Source: Dipetalonema caudispina (taxonomy: Eukaryota > Nematoda > Chromadorea > Rhabditida > Onchocercidae). Taken from it: 64,000 nt of DNA. Position numbers and translations under genes: made by a program. Positions 20,131 through 34,700 of this stretch are shown here, piece after piece. The DNA lies in NCBI GenBank assembly GCA_013365325.1, contig JABVXV010000016.1:124001-188000 (forward strand), written 5' to 3'. How positions within the stretch are numbered: position 1 is the stretch's first letter; each line of letters opens with the position of its first letter. The notes under the pieces are model-generated. The model did not search any database. It was given only the letters and a program-made list of their open reading frames with translations, and was not told the origin of the DNA.

Positions 20131-23100
20131 TGCTCTCGTCCGGTCATACCTTTCGTTCACAATTCCTACATTGCATATTGAAATCAAACACCTCACTAAA
20201 AAAGAAGTTGAACTATCTTTTCATAAACTTTAGATAAGATACAAAGTAACATTCTTGCCACCTCTGCCAAATTTCTACCCTTTTTTCCCTCTATGACTAA
20301 ACGATAGGAGAATGAAAAGGTCACTTCAGCATTGCAATGAAATCAATATTACCGATTGTTCAAGAAACTGTAAGAATGATAAACGTATTAATATTTTAAT
20401 CCTTTTTACGCATTTAACCCTAATTTCTTCTCCCCGAATATCCCGACTCTTAACTTTACCCCGCACTATTGATAGAATAGCGCTGCACTGTAATGATAGT
20501 ATGTTTAAGTTATGTTCAGGAGAGTTGGCGCGTGGATTCAATTTGAAGTAACGGACGGGTGGATGGAAGGATTGACGTACATTGGAGGCCCGTTTATACA
20601 TTTCCATGATGTTGTAGGGAATGTTGGAGAGACTAACATAGCAATGGAAGTTGACAGTTTCTTTAACGAGGGGAAATATCATGTTGGATTAATTTTTGTC
20701 TATTTGAGTTGAGTGGATACGAGGTAATGTCAAGAGAGATAAACATAACTCTATGGTCTACTATCGATAGAAGGAAAAGTTAGGAAAAAAAAAGTAAAGT
20801 GATATTATGGAACAAAATTTTTTGTTTCTAAAATTGTTGATGAGTTTTATCGAGAACAAGCAGTTTATCCCAAACCTTGAGAATTAAAATAAAGAATGGA
20901 AGGATACTAGTAGTATCACCTGATCTTGTATTGAAGAGTGATGAAAAACGTGCAGAAAAATGGAATGCGGAAATGGTGCTATTGTAGTTTTGAAATCTTC
21001 ACATATTTCATTTTAATGAACCGGTTGACCTCTTCAGGTTTTGCTTCTGTATTTTTTCCAGTTTATATCTTTGATCGGCTTCGAAGAGAAGTCCAATTGA
21101 ATTGCGAAGAGGAACGGCTTCATTCTCCAATTAGAATAAAGATACCTTCCTTAAGATGAAATTTGAAATTTAGCAATTTCACTCATTCATTTTTACCTCC
21201 AACAAAATATAAATAGTATTACACCTGACTTATAAATGTGACACGTCCATGAAAATCTCAGTGTTTACGGGAGGAAGGCGATAACTGGCTCTCTTTCGTT
21301 TTTATCTTTTTTGATCAAGGGATAAATCTAACTTAGTGATTTGATCACTTTGTTCACGAGTTTATTTTTTTTTATTCATCCATCAGTTGTAGCTTGTTTG
21401 ATTAGTTCATTCAATTATTAGCTGGAATGAATCTTAAATTTAAATTCTTTGCCCTTAATTATGGAATTTCCCACTAGCAGCAAGCAAACATTTGAGGCCT
21501 TCCAGAGTTTGTAGAACTTAATTGTGTTGTTTTGCAGTTCTGAAAAATGAAATATCTCCACTGTGGACGTTTCATTTTTCATTAAAGTAAATTTTAGGTT
21601 TGTATGAATTAGCCAAATGTCCGGATCTTGTGAGACATGACAGCTGATTAGACCTTCTTAACGACTAACTTTGTCACATAATTTTAAAATGTATTCATTC
21701 GTTAACTCTTTTCTTCCCTTCCTTCATTTCCTTCCCCCTCATTTCTTAGTTTCAACAAAAAGAGTCAAAACTGCAAAAGGAAGACTAACACTTGTAAGGT
21801 ACCATTTAGACTTACGAGAAAGGTTGTGTTGAAAGAAAATTGGTCCAGCTGGTATTTTTCACTGATACAAATAAGACCTGAATGGTTACTTGTATCTTGA
21901 TTGATAAATAATACTACGACACGGCCATTATAAGAATGGGTCGGAGGTTGTTGGCATATTTTCTAATCACATGATGGACAGCCAAGTTCTATTAGCAAAT
22001 GGGCCTTTGAATGAGCCAAGCACAGAGAAAGAGAGCAGCCTAAAATATTTGTGCAGGATGTGTACATCTGGAGAACATCAGGATGCTGTCATATACTTGA
22101 TTTGGCGATATCTCCATCTTCTTCTTGTATTCATGTTGACAGATGGCAATCATAATATGTGTAGACATGAAAGCTATAAAATGAATGAATGAATGCTTTC
22201 TGCTTGCTGTTAATTCAAAATATATGTGGCACCTAACATACGACAATTGATTTTTCTTATTCTCTCAAGACAGAGTTTATTTGCCATTTCCCTTCATCTC
22301 CACCTATTTCCTTTAAAGTACAGGAATGGATAAATCAGTCGGAGAGGGGAACGGACATCTGTACGTACGTATCTCTCTATCTATGAAATTCAGGGAGGGA
22401 ATAGTTGGAAAGAGAGACTTAGGATGATTCGGAGAAGCTTATTGCATACATAGCATAGGTAAGTGTAGAGGTAACGAGACGACTCTTCGCGCAATCTATC
22501 ATCTTCTCTCTTCTCTTGGATAAGCCGATCTTTAGTATTTTTTGAACGATTCCTTCTTAGAACTATCCCTTCATCACTTACATTCCCTTATTTCCCCTAG
22601 TATGTTCAGATCTCTGCTAAACTTCGACCCTCACAGTCTAGCTAACCACTTCAATCTTTTCATCGATAACCGCAAGCATGTGTCTCTAAGCTGGTAACCT
22701 TGTTAATTCATCCACCGGGCTCATCCTCGATAATTACTCTTCATGCCACATCCACTTCTTAAAACTTCATGAATTCATTAGCCATTTTTTCTTTTCCAAG
22801 CTATTCCACTCTATTTTGCAAGCCTAAATCTAAGAAGCGATTTTAAACCACTCAAGTCTCATTCTCTTTTATCCAAAGGCAATTCAGAGCCATCTATCGC
22901 CAATTATTGTAGTTGTAGGTTTATGCTTCAGTTGACAGAATTATTAGTACGTGATTAGTTAAGGCATATTCTGGTTTCTTCCTTCCTTCATCTCTTTGTC
23001 TTCATTACACTTTTATTATGTTGATAAGTGATTTCAGTCTTTGGATAGCATCTGCGCATTATTCGGGCTAATATCATTTCGTGTTTTAAATTCAGTTCTT

Positions 23101-25326
23101 CTATGCTTGAACACACATCTTTTAACTTGTCTTCAGCTGCTTTACCAGTGAACTACTGTTTCTGATATTAAGGCTAGTTTGTATTATTTTATATCTTTGT
23201 TTTCTGGAAGCCGAAAAGTGAATCCATACTTGCTCCTTGAAACCATACGACGTACCGGTGTAGCGGTACCAACACAGTTGATTCATTTTTGCACGGGGAT
23301 GAACTAACTGTAAGTCTTAAATGATGCTAGGAAGTATGGTTTTGAATCACAAATAGGCTTGAATAATAAAGTTAAGCAATGTTGCAGATTAAGTAACGTT
23401 ATCGGAAATCGATTTTAGCTTCATGCCTATTGATGTTCATCTGCTAGCACATCATATATGTACTGATCAGCCGGGAGAGACGCTAATGAAATAGGGTTTT
23501 AATGCGAAACTTATCATTTCTCGTCGGACGGTCCGTGTGGTCTGTGTAATAGAGTTCGTAATAAAGGGCTTTCTCTGCCTGTTTACCGTTGTTATATACT
23601 GCGTTACAAATTTTGATTGTAATGTAGAATTCGGTATATCCGTCGATTTGCTATGTTATACATGAGATCAGTTCATTGTTTTAGTCAAAAGCACACTATG
23701 TTTTCTAGGAGTGTATGTTTATCGAAATGGAAGATTTCGCATTTTGATTTGAACATCTGTCACCAAGTAATCAGACGATCGAACAACGGTGCATTTCCTA
23801 AACGGATCAACAAGTTAGAACATCTATCAAATCGTGCAAGCTTCTCACTTTTAATTAATTGCTGAATAGTGTGATATTGGAATGCTCGAATTTTTTTTTC
23901 TGGTTAGTTCCATTATTGAGCGTTCGTTTGTATCCATTATCTTGTCCATCCTTCTTAAACAGAAGCGAATTTTTCAAGTTAGCAATTCATGGTGTTTTCT
24001 GAAGGTCGTTCCTCCCTCCAAATATTTCTTATATTGCAGGTGCCTCGATCACTTCTATTGTCTGAGATAACAAAAAGGCCTTACAAGTTCTGTTTGCATC
24101 TAAACAAAAATTAAGAAAGTACAAGATGATGAGATCAATCAGATGAATGCATTTAAAAAACGACTTTCTTATTTCACGCCAACATTGTAGCATTATTACA
24201 AAGACCTAGCATAGTGATGTAATCCCATTTGCTTGCTCCAATTTACTGGATTTATCTAGTCCAAAAAATGCCAGCAAAGTTATAGTGAGAGTATGTTACG
24301 AACTGATGTAATATCATGGCTGTCTCCTACTGGTACCCTTGTTTTGCTATCATCACATGGAACATTCGGAGCCATGTGATTTTTCTCTCAGGAAAATTGT
24401 ATGCCGGAAGAAATTTGTTTGTTTCATTCGTCGATGTCACCAAAAATTCAGCTCAGACATTCTTTAGCAACACTTGCCTTTCTTACTTCAATCATTTCTA
24501 GTTTGGTAAGAAAGGACATGTAATATATATTCTTAGGCCATTTAACATCGAGTGACAACCGCTTGAGTAGTTTCATTGACTCCTGTTGGCTCTGTCCCTT
24601 TCTGACTTGTGTTGTTATTAGCAGTCATTGCATGCTATGGGCAGCTTTTCTTTTCGTTGTTAGGTAACAGCTGTAGGAAAAAGATCTCACAATTCACTGA
24701 AAAAGGTTAGCCGCTATAAGAAGCACTCTGCTATTCTTCGGCACAGTAAGTCGAATGAAATGGTGATATAGGGATGTCTACATCTTATCTTATGGGTTGG
24801 AGAACTATAATATATGCGCTGTGCATATTAACTTATACTTAAAAATGAGAAATTCAATAAATGAGTCTTTTTCTAAATTTCATCATTAATAAACATTGCT
24901 GCATGTATATATGCTCATATATCCATCTGCATAATTGTGTAGAATGCAGTGTAAGCTGTTACAATAGTGTAATGTTGACTGCATACTGCTTGCTTTATAA
25001 TTAATCACTTGCACTTTCGTCGTAGATGTGCACCTCTATTCAATGATGCATTAAGCAATGCATCGTAATGTATCGAGAGCCGCTCAGATATATCTAACAG
25101 TAAACGGAAGTGCATGTATTTAGATATTTGCTTGCTTCCTTAAGGTTTTTATTGATGGCCAGTAAGAAAATCTGTCTCGGATGCTTTTATACTTTACGTT
25201 TTTTAGCATGCAAACAGGACTGCTTCTTACCTAAAACTATTCCTTTCTTACTTTTTCGTTTTGAATAAATCAAAAAGCTACAGTATTACAGTTTGAAGAA
25301 GCTTTGTGACTTATCGTTTGGTAAAT

Positions 25327-25373
25327 AACAATGATTCGGAGAATTTGTTTAAATCTCCGAATGCACTTATTGT
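25327..25373. repeat. Hairpin in the soc-1/egl-8 upstream region
   Basis: AACAATGATTCGGAGA and a partner TCTCCGAAT..TTATTGTT form a perfect 9-bp core stem, with an outer AACAAT/ATTGTT pair interrupted by a bulge. The loop is 11 bases. Function is unknown. Confidence 0.5.
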
Positions 25374-25732
25374 TCAGATCATTGTTAATTATTGATAGAT
25401 TATTATATTGCATCTCTTCCTGCTTAATAGTTTAATGATGTCCTCTTAGCATTCTTCATAATTTATGGGTGGTTTTTATGTCTACATCTTTATCATTAGT
25501 TGCTTAGTACGATGCCTTGTCTTAAGGAATCATTGTTAGATCCGGTATTGATTCGTTGAGAAGGGAATGTAGCGGCTACTTTTTGAATGTTTTAATATCA
25601 TGCACTTCTTCAATAATTTACCAGTGCTCTCCTTGAACTAAATCCCTTCGTTTGACTGAAAAAACTTCTTTTATAAGATGCATTTACGTGTATAGTGAAT
25701 CTTAAAAGAATTTTATTGCTTTATGATGTTTA

Positions 25733-25738
25733 ATTTAG
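25733..25738 (+). other. egl-8: Leader acceptor of egl-8
   Basis: ATTTAG lies 47 nt before the ATG. It could be a trans-splice acceptor or the end of a 5' UTR intron. In-phase upstream coding was not found. Confidence 0.4.
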
Positions 25739-25785
25739 AAAGTCATTGGGTGATGTGAGAGAGGCGTGTGAGGCCTTTCTCGAGA

Positions 25786-28700
25786 ATGGCCAAAGAGTAC
25801 CAGTTTAGTTGGAAGCCCAGCATTCCTGATGCTCTTCTGAAGGGTTATGGATTCGATAAATATGATGATGTGCGTTAAATTTATATTGTTTTTTAGTCGT
25901 TTATTTTTGCCTAAAATTTCAAGTTATACGAAAGCTCCTTGATTTTTGGTACTTAATTGGTTGGAGTATGATGTATTTTTTTGACGACGTTTGGATTTTT
26001 TTTTATTGCAAAATTCATGGCAGGTTCGTGATTACTATATATCGCTAGTTGGAATTCAATTAAAAGGGGAGTTGCAGGAAAGTATTTGTCTAGAATGTGG
26101 TACATTTCTTCGTGTAGATGAATTTGGATTTTTTTTGTATTGGACATCAGAAGAAAGGAAAGACACATCAGTGCTCGATCTTATCCTGGTTAATTATTCG
26201 TAATTTGCATGTTTGTATTATTTAATTCAAGTTTCATTCTAGCTGGAAAATCCTATGGGTTATTTTATCTATCAAAATATTTTCTTGGGAAAATGCTGAG
26301 CTTCCTTTGTTTTTATTTTGACTCCAAATTCTTTCCTTCGTGTTATTATTACTTGAAATTCTTGAAAAACTGCATGCATTACAGGTCTGGGAAGCAAGAC
26401 GTGGCACATTACCGAAAGATGGACGGGTAATGTTTGAATTGGAGCAACATGGACCACGTGAAACCATTGAAGACAGGACAGTTTGGCTCACATATGGCAC
26501 TGATCTAGTCAGTGTTAATAATTACTATTTGGTTGCTGAAGACATTGAAATGGCCAAGGTGAATAATTTTATTCTTGTAATTTTATTGTATCTTCTAAAA
26601 TTTAATAAGAGTAATCCTTCGGGGTAATTTTTTGGCATTTTTAATTATTGTATTTAAAATATATCCAGGAAGCAAAGGATATGTAGGAGTTGTGTAAAAG
26701 CATTTCCAACTTTTTTGTTGGTAAATTTTAGATCTGGCGAGATGGCCTGAATGAAATTTTAAGAACAAGTAAGATGCGGCATATTTCTTATACAACAAGC
26801 CTGATGAAAAAGTTTGTTTTATTATTTTGGTTGCTTAGGTTTATGATTAATTTCCCATTATTAATTCACATTTTTCTCAGATTTTATCCAGATTTCAATT
26901 TTTGTTTTTCATATAACGTACTTTCAGTTGGCGTTATTTATGTCTCTGTTTGAATGAACATCAAAAAATTCCCATAAAAAATATTGTCAAAATTTTTTCT
27001 GGTGGTAAGACGGATCGGATGGTGCAGAAATGTCTCAGTGATCTCGGACTTTCGGGCAACAAAGTATATGTTTTCTTGAGCTTTAAAAAATAAGATTTGT
27101 TTCAAACAGATATCTCTTTTAAGAGTCATTCTTTAATGTTTCCACTCCGTTATGTAGCGATGCTTTATCTGTTTTTACACCTGTTAGTTCAAGCAGATCG
27201 TTTATTTCTGTTACCTTGTTTTTTAGGAGCATGATGAGCTTGATATGGAATTATTTACGTTTGATAAATATTTGCGCTTATATTATAAAATTTGTCCACG
27301 AAGCGATGTGCAAGAATTATTCGTAAAATTGTAAGTAGCAATCAACGTTAGAATTGTTGGGATAGTTTCTGGAACGTTTTTTTTTTTTTTTTTTTTTTCA
27401 GTTTTAGAAAGCATTTAGATACTTAACATAAATTAATACAGAAACTTAATAAAATTTAGCTGAGGAATGTAAGTATTTATTGTTATTATAAATTCTTTCG
27501 AATTTGAGCAAGTTAGTTGATAATATTTAGTATAAATGAGTGCGCATTTTCTAGGCTAATTTTCATCTCTAAAACTGGTCATTGGCATCATAATGATGCC
27601 TAGTCGGTTGTTTTTTTGCAGAAGTGGTCAAAAAGAATATCTTACCAAAGATCGCTTGATGAATTTTTTGAATGAAGAGCAGAGGGATCCTCGGCTGAAC
27701 GAAATATTATTCCCATTTTTTGATGAAAAGAGAGTGCTGAATCTAATATCAAAATATGAAAGTGATGAAAATTATATAAATAATGGTATTTTTTAAGTAA
27801 TTTGTCATGATTTATTACTAACTTGAACCGGAATATTCCCTCGCAGGAATAGAATTTTATCCTTAAATGGCATAAAACTTAAGTTTTAGTGATTCAGTCA
27901 TCTGCAATTTTTTTTCAGGAAAAATGTCTGGCGATGCTTTCTTACGGTTTTTGATGTCTGATGAGAATGCACCAGTATTTTTAGATCGAGTCGAGCTTTA
28001 TCAAGATATGGATCAACCTCTATGTCATTATTATATTAATAGGTATATGAAAATCTAATGTTTTCCATGCAGTCGTCAGATTAAAAATAGCAAGTATTTA
28101 TGTGATGTTTGTTAGTCACCATTCTTTTACGATGGTATGAAAAATACTAAACTGTCGACTGTAGCGGATTGTTTCTTGCTATTGTACCAGGTTAAGTATT
28201 CAAAATTCATTGAAAAATTCGCTAGTAGAGAGCGTTATTTTGTTTTTAGCTCACACAACACATATCTCATTGGAAGACAATATGGAGGAAAAAGTTCAGT
28301 TGAAATTTATCGTCAGGTTTTACTGTCGGGGTGCAGGTAATCATCTTTTTAAAATTCAACAGATCCGAACAGTATTTCTGAGAATTAAATAATTCCAGCT
28401 GGTTAAATCATGGGAAGTATAAAATATCCTGCTTCATTACTTTATGCTATTGCAGATGCATTGAATTAGATTGTTGGGATGGTACTGGGGAAAATAAAGG
28501 TGAACCGATTATCACTCATGGCAAAGCAATGTGTACAGATGTCTTTTTCAAGGTAGACTATTAATTATGCCATCTTAGGTGCAGTTTTATTAAAGATTTG
28601 TTTATAATTATGTTTATATAGTTTACTGTCGTTAAATGTATTGATGGACAGAGTACAGACAATTTTCTGAATCTTTTCCTTTTTTCTATGCTTTCCTTCG

Positions 28701-31700
28701 AAAAAAAAGATTTAAATCATAGAAAATTTTCATTATCACTGAACGCGATTTCTAAGAAAATTTTCCATTTTGTATATTCAGAACTTCTTCAGGATGTGCT
28801 CTATCAAATTCGAGACACTGCTTTTGCTAGGTCCGATTTTCCGGTAATTTTGTCATTCGAAAATCACTGCTCTAGATCAAATCAACTCAAAATGGCTAAA
28901 TATTGCATGGAAATACTTGGTGATATGCTGCTGTCAAAGCCTTTAGATGATTATCCACTTGAACCGGGAGTACAACTGCCATCACCCAATCGTTTGAAAC
29001 ATAAAATACTGATTAAAAATAAGCGATTAAAAGCCGATATTGAAAAGCTGCAAATGGAGCAGTTTCTGCGCGAGGGAAAATTAGATGAAGAAGATGAACC
29101 AGTCGAAAATCCAGAAGCTGTTACCGGCGAGGAAATTTCATCACTTTGTAAGTAAAACTTTTGCTAATTAGTATAGTGCACTGAAATATAGCAGTTGAAA
29201 AGTTAGAATACTACATCTTCTTGGCGGTTTTTCACAGGTTATACGTCATATCATTGCTTTAAATATCTTGTTAATTAGGTACATGCGCATCCACTGCTTT
29301 AAAATGTCGAGCGTTCTTAATAATGCCAGTGGTCAAATTCCCAGGGTTCAAATAGAGACAATTTTTAATGAAAGACAAGATCGAGTCGAACTGTTTGTTG
29401 ACAGTAAGCTCAAAACTAAGTATTAAATTGTCATTAATTTTTGTAATATTATTTGCGACTTTCTGCTTTTCATTTAGTTTCGAACCTATCAGACCTTGTA
29501 CTCATGTTTCGTATTGCTAGGATGATAAAGAAACTAAAATAATTACATATTTTACATGAAGGAATAATATGTTTGCAGCAGTTGGTGACCAGAGAGCACA
29601 TCCAGAAGTAGAAGTTTGTGATGCACATTCAACATCGACGTTAGACGCAAGTATAATTTTGTTTCTTTTCAATAAAAGAAATGAATTATAATGCTTTGTG
29701 AACACATATTGCAATAAGATTTGAAAAAGTTTGGTTCTTCAACTGAATGTATTGATGAGTAAGGTTAATCATCCATTTATTAAGCAATATAAATTGTGAA
29801 AATATCTTTGTCCGAAATGTGGAATGATTTTCTATTCCAAGAAAAAAAAAGTATTTCAGATGATGGTACACCATTAAGAGACTTGGATGAAGCGCATCCT
29901 GAATTCAAGCAAACAAATTTCATATCAAAATTGAAACCTCTTGTTATCAAAAAATCTCAGGCATTTTTTTCATTCCTTTTGTATCAATTGATTTATTTAC
30001 TAAGTTTTAGATTCCATTTTGGATTAGATTGAAATGGTGAGATTTTGTTTCCCTCATTTTCTTTGGTAAAACGTTGAGTAAGAGAATTTTTAATTCAGAC
30101 AGCAAAAAATAAGAGTTTCGAAATATCAGTTTGGTGATTGGGTTTGCGGTGAAAGTAAGAATACTAGTTGTTTTTTTGTTGGCTTAATGACATTTTAATT
30201 TTTGAATCGTTTGAGTTCAAAAAGCTTTAGCTTTTTCTAATGCTTTTAGAATCGTTGCTTACTTTGGATTTGGATATTTGTTACAGGTCGTTCAATACCA
30301 TTTTCCCATGACTATACTTTTGGATTACTGTTTAGATAAAGATGTGAATTTGGAGGCAGTTGCTATTTCGCATCTATAAAATTAGCATAGCTCACGCGTT
30401 GTGCTAGATTTAGAGACGATGTCGGACTTGTCATCTTCAGTTTTAAATTTTTTCTATTAAATGGCTATCTTTGACTAAATTTGATGGTCAGACGTAATAA
30501 CTTATTGGTTTTATTTTCTACCGAACAGTTGTTTTTGTTTCTTATAACTCACTGTTGGTACAATTGTCACAATTATTCTGTGTGCACAGTTTGGAAGTGA
30601 ATCACCATCGTTATCCATATTTCCATCATCATCATCATTCCGCAGCAAACGGTCGTTTCGTCGAACTTCATTTGTGTCGGAATGTGAAGGCAGTGGCAGG
30701 AGTTTGAGTGCCGCATTGCTGGATCCACAGCCACAGCGTCACTTATCAACAAGGCAAAAAAGCAAAAAGGCAATTTATATTAGGAATTAACGTAGGATCA
30801 AAGAAGGATAGAACAGTGTAGGATATTCGGTGTGTACTCCGTTAGTCTGAGCAGGTTGGGACGGACACCACTTTACCAAGGCTATTATTGCAGATTATAC
30901 AGTAGTTTGCATGGATTTTGATTTGATCCCATCAAAGTAATGCTTTTATCTTTTGATCATCTTATTTACGCCGTTGTCTTTAATACTTCTTCACTGTCCA
31001 TGTAAATGCAATTTTCTGAATGATCGTTATGACGAGAAGTGGATTTACTGGAGAAGAAAAAAGAGATGAGGGTGGAGAAGTTTAGTTAATGGCTATCAGT
31101 TCCTTAATCTCCATATGCACAACGTTTCCATATTTGCTGCATTGTCTTCAGGGAGTTTTGCCCAGGCACAAGCATGCAATACTTGTTAAATAGTTGAAGC
31201 AGTTCGCGTTTCTGAATTATGTTAGCCACTGTACTGTTGCTTTTGTCAAGTTGACAGTGTCTTTTTGATTTTGTCTTATGTACTTCTCTAGGACTCCATT
31301 GTCTCATCTTATGTCTGACAGTTGGTGGCTTAACACTGCTATTGCTCTGAGAATAGATGACCTGCTCAACGAACCAGTTTGAATGTGCTTGGATCCTATC
31401 GCTTGCCTTCACATGATGAAATGTAATGGTTTTGTATCCAGTAATTGCTATTTAACAAAAGATATTTTTTCGAATATACGGAAGCATTCATTTCGTTTTG
31501 AAAGAATATTTTTAAGATTTTTCCGGCAGATTCAAACCGTTGTTTTGTGGCTTAAGTCGTATATGTGATAAGTGGTTGGAGAAAATATTTTGCACGCATG
31601 ATTTAAGTACTGATCATAATGGGAAATGTGGAACTTGTACCTTATCAGAATGGTATTTCTGTTAATTTGATTTCTTGAGAACGATTTGTTCTGCACCAAA

Positions 31701-34700
31701 CATTCAAGTACTAGCTATAAGTGTTTTATCCGTACGTTAGGAAAGCATGTCATGAAATGACAGACTGTTTCAAGTTCTTTCAGCAGAATGGAAACCAATA
31801 GATTGAAGCAAAAAAAATATAAACCCAACATTTTTACTTTACTTTCAGTTCCTTTTGTCTTTTATTTGCGTTCTTTAAGAATAGGGGAAAAAAACTTTAT
31901 TAGACAATTAAAAAGGATTCCGGAAGTTAGCTGTACAACAGAAATCCAGAAATATGTTTTTTGAGGTATCCAGAAATGCAATGTTTCATGATTTCAGTAA
32001 GGTACTGTGAATGTTAGTGAGTCACAGTTATGTGTGGAGGACAAGCTGGTCATTTATGAGTTCCTGTTTTCCTTTCGGACTTTCATGTGTAATAGTGTGA
32101 TGTCAATTTGTCATGTTATCAAAGATTGCAGAGTAATTTTGGTGACAAAAATGACTCTTATCAATCCTGCATGCATTTGGCCAGACGTTGTTACCCTTGA
32201 AGAATTTGCTGATAGTCGTTCCGGTTTTATTTACGTGCTTTTTCCTTACCAGACTTTTTTTTTAACTCTTTTGTATAGACAATGATATTTCGTTGTGACT
32301 CTCACCAAGCTGTGCGCTCTTAATAGTACATAAGTGCCTTAGCTTCACTCTTGATAGAACAGTAAGTGCCTTAGACTTTAAAAAATCTGCACTAATTTCA
32401 TATCTCTCTATACACGTTTTGTACAGTTTAGATAAGATAACATTCTAACAGAGAACACTCCGGAGATCTTTTTTTTAATTCCAAAAAGAATTTTGAATTT
32501 TTAGCATGAATTAGTATAATCTGAAATCTTTTTTTTTTTATCTCAGTGTTACTACTTCATTTTAGCAACAACTAACAAAAGAAGAAGAGGAACGCATTTT
32601 TGCGGAATATCATTATACGGGTGCAACTACCAATATACATCCTCTGTTATCAAGCCTTGTTAATTATACTCATCCGGTGAAGTTTTCCGGTTTCGATGTT
32701 GCTGAAGGTATTTATCTAAAGTTTCTTTCCGATCATAGTCTTAATTTCAGCGTTTTTTCATGTTTCATATCCAAATTTTTTAATGAAAAAAATAGATGAG
32801 GAAGGACGTTTTCAGCTAAGAAAATTCAGGGGTTCCTTTGTTTGATGTTGTTTTTCAATATAACTGTAATGTGTTTTGAGCGAATAATCTGCATTTCCAC
32901 ATGTCTTCGTTCTCGGAAAGTACGGGTTTGGGATACTTGAAGCAGAGTGCTCCAGAATTCGTTAATTACAATAAGCGCCAATTGTGTAGAATATATCCAA
33001 AAGGTGCTCGCGTCGATTCTAGCAATTTCTTGCCTCAGGTAAATTTCGTAAAGAACTAATTGCTGACTTATTCAATATCTTAACACATTAAAAAGTCTTT
33101 GCCGATAAAGAAGGGAACTTGTCTAGTTGGGGAGAATAATTTGGAATGTCACGCATTATTATTTTAAATAGAACAAAATGAAAAAGTTTTCAGTAATGAA
33201 AACTTCGTGGTTACATCATATGAGGAAGCAGAAATATGACGAAGTTTCACTTTGAATTCAGTATAAATCCGGTTTGCAATTGCAGATATTCTGGAATGCT
33301 GGTTGCCAAATGGTGGCATTGAATTTCCAAACTCCTGATATATCTATGCAGCTCAATCAAGGAAAATTTCAATATAACGGTGGATGCGGGTATGTTTTCT
33401 CTTAAAAAAGTTCCGTATGATTAATATCGAGATATCATGGATAAAGAAATGAATACACTTGTAATTTGCAATAGTGTTTCTTCCAACACTAAAATGATTC
33501 CGTTACCAACTTATCCAACTAATTTATACTTTGATATACATGGTTTGATAACGATTTATCATTTACTTCTGTATAAGCTGTATACAAAGATTGATTGTCG
33601 ACGATGCTTTATTATTTTATCGAATTATTTTTATTAATTTCTGTGCATCTGTATTCATATGGATATTCATACGGACTTCTATTCGATAACAAAAATTACT
33701 CTAATCATTGCTTGGTATTTCAGGTATCTTTTAAAACCAGACTTCATGAGACGACCCGACAGGTCATTTGATCCATTTTCTGAATCTCCCGTTGATGGTG
33801 TAGTTGCAGCACATTGCACCGTAAAGGTTATTAGTCATTTCTGCATTATCTTTTTTTGACTTAAAAAACTATTTGCAGACTGGTTTACAATCACTGTAAT
33901 TGTTTAATAATCCAAGAATTTCGAAACATCGCATAAAATATAACCCTTTATAGGAAGTAAATTATGAGGTGAACTTACCGAATAGGCTTAAATCGTTTTT
34001 TTCAGGTCATATCAGGTCATTTTTTGTGTGATAGAAAAGTTGGCACCTATGTAGAGGCAGAGATGTATGGTCTTCCAACGGATACGATACGAAAAGAACA
34101 TCGAACACGTACTGTACCTGCTAATGGATTGAATCCTGTATACAACAGTGACCCCTTTGTTTTCAGAAAGGTGATTTTATAAGTTAAAAAATTAAAGACA
34201 TTAACACTATTCCAGTTTGCTTTTGGGAATTGAGTTTGAAATTAAATAAAAAGAGATGGCCGGATTTATTTTGTCCTATTTGTTCACAGGTCGTCTTGCC
34301 GGAATTAGCGCTTTTACGTCTCGTTGTTTATGACGAAAATGGAAAGCAACTTGGACAAAGAATATTACCGTTAGATGGTTTACAAGCGGGTTACCGACAT
34401 ATAACACTTCGTACAGAGTCAAACATGCCCATGGTATTGCCATGTCTTTTTGTTCGGATCGTCATTAAGACTTATGTTCCTGATGAGCTCAGTGGTAAGT
34501 TTTCTGACTTCGTATGCTTATTTGTACAGCAACATATGAAATAGCAAAAATATCTATAAAGTCAATTTTTCGCTCAAACTTTAATTACTTAAAGTGATTT
34601 AAATTGTACACTAGCTCTGTAGTCATCAAACATATGGCGTATTTCAAGTATAGTTTGCATACATTTACAGGTCTAGTAGATGCATTAGCGGATCCACGTG

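Larger units (their letters stand above)
20131..25785. other. Shared 5' region of soc-1 and egl-8
   Basis: This is 5.65 kb between two divergently transcribed genes. It holds no convincing exon on either strand. The longest frame (118 codons, minus, 20326-20682) has no recognised domain. A weak hairpin lies at 25327-25373, and there are several pyrimidine-rich tracts and CTATCTAT runs. It is likely a bidirectional promoter/enhancer region plus untranslated leaders. I see no RNA gene in it. Confidence 0.55.

Noticed and set aside
20326..20682. 118-codon minus-strand frame upstream of soc-1
   Set aside because: No domain, no recognisable family wording and no supporting splice sites. It lies in the presumed soc-1 leader/promoter, so chance is more likely.
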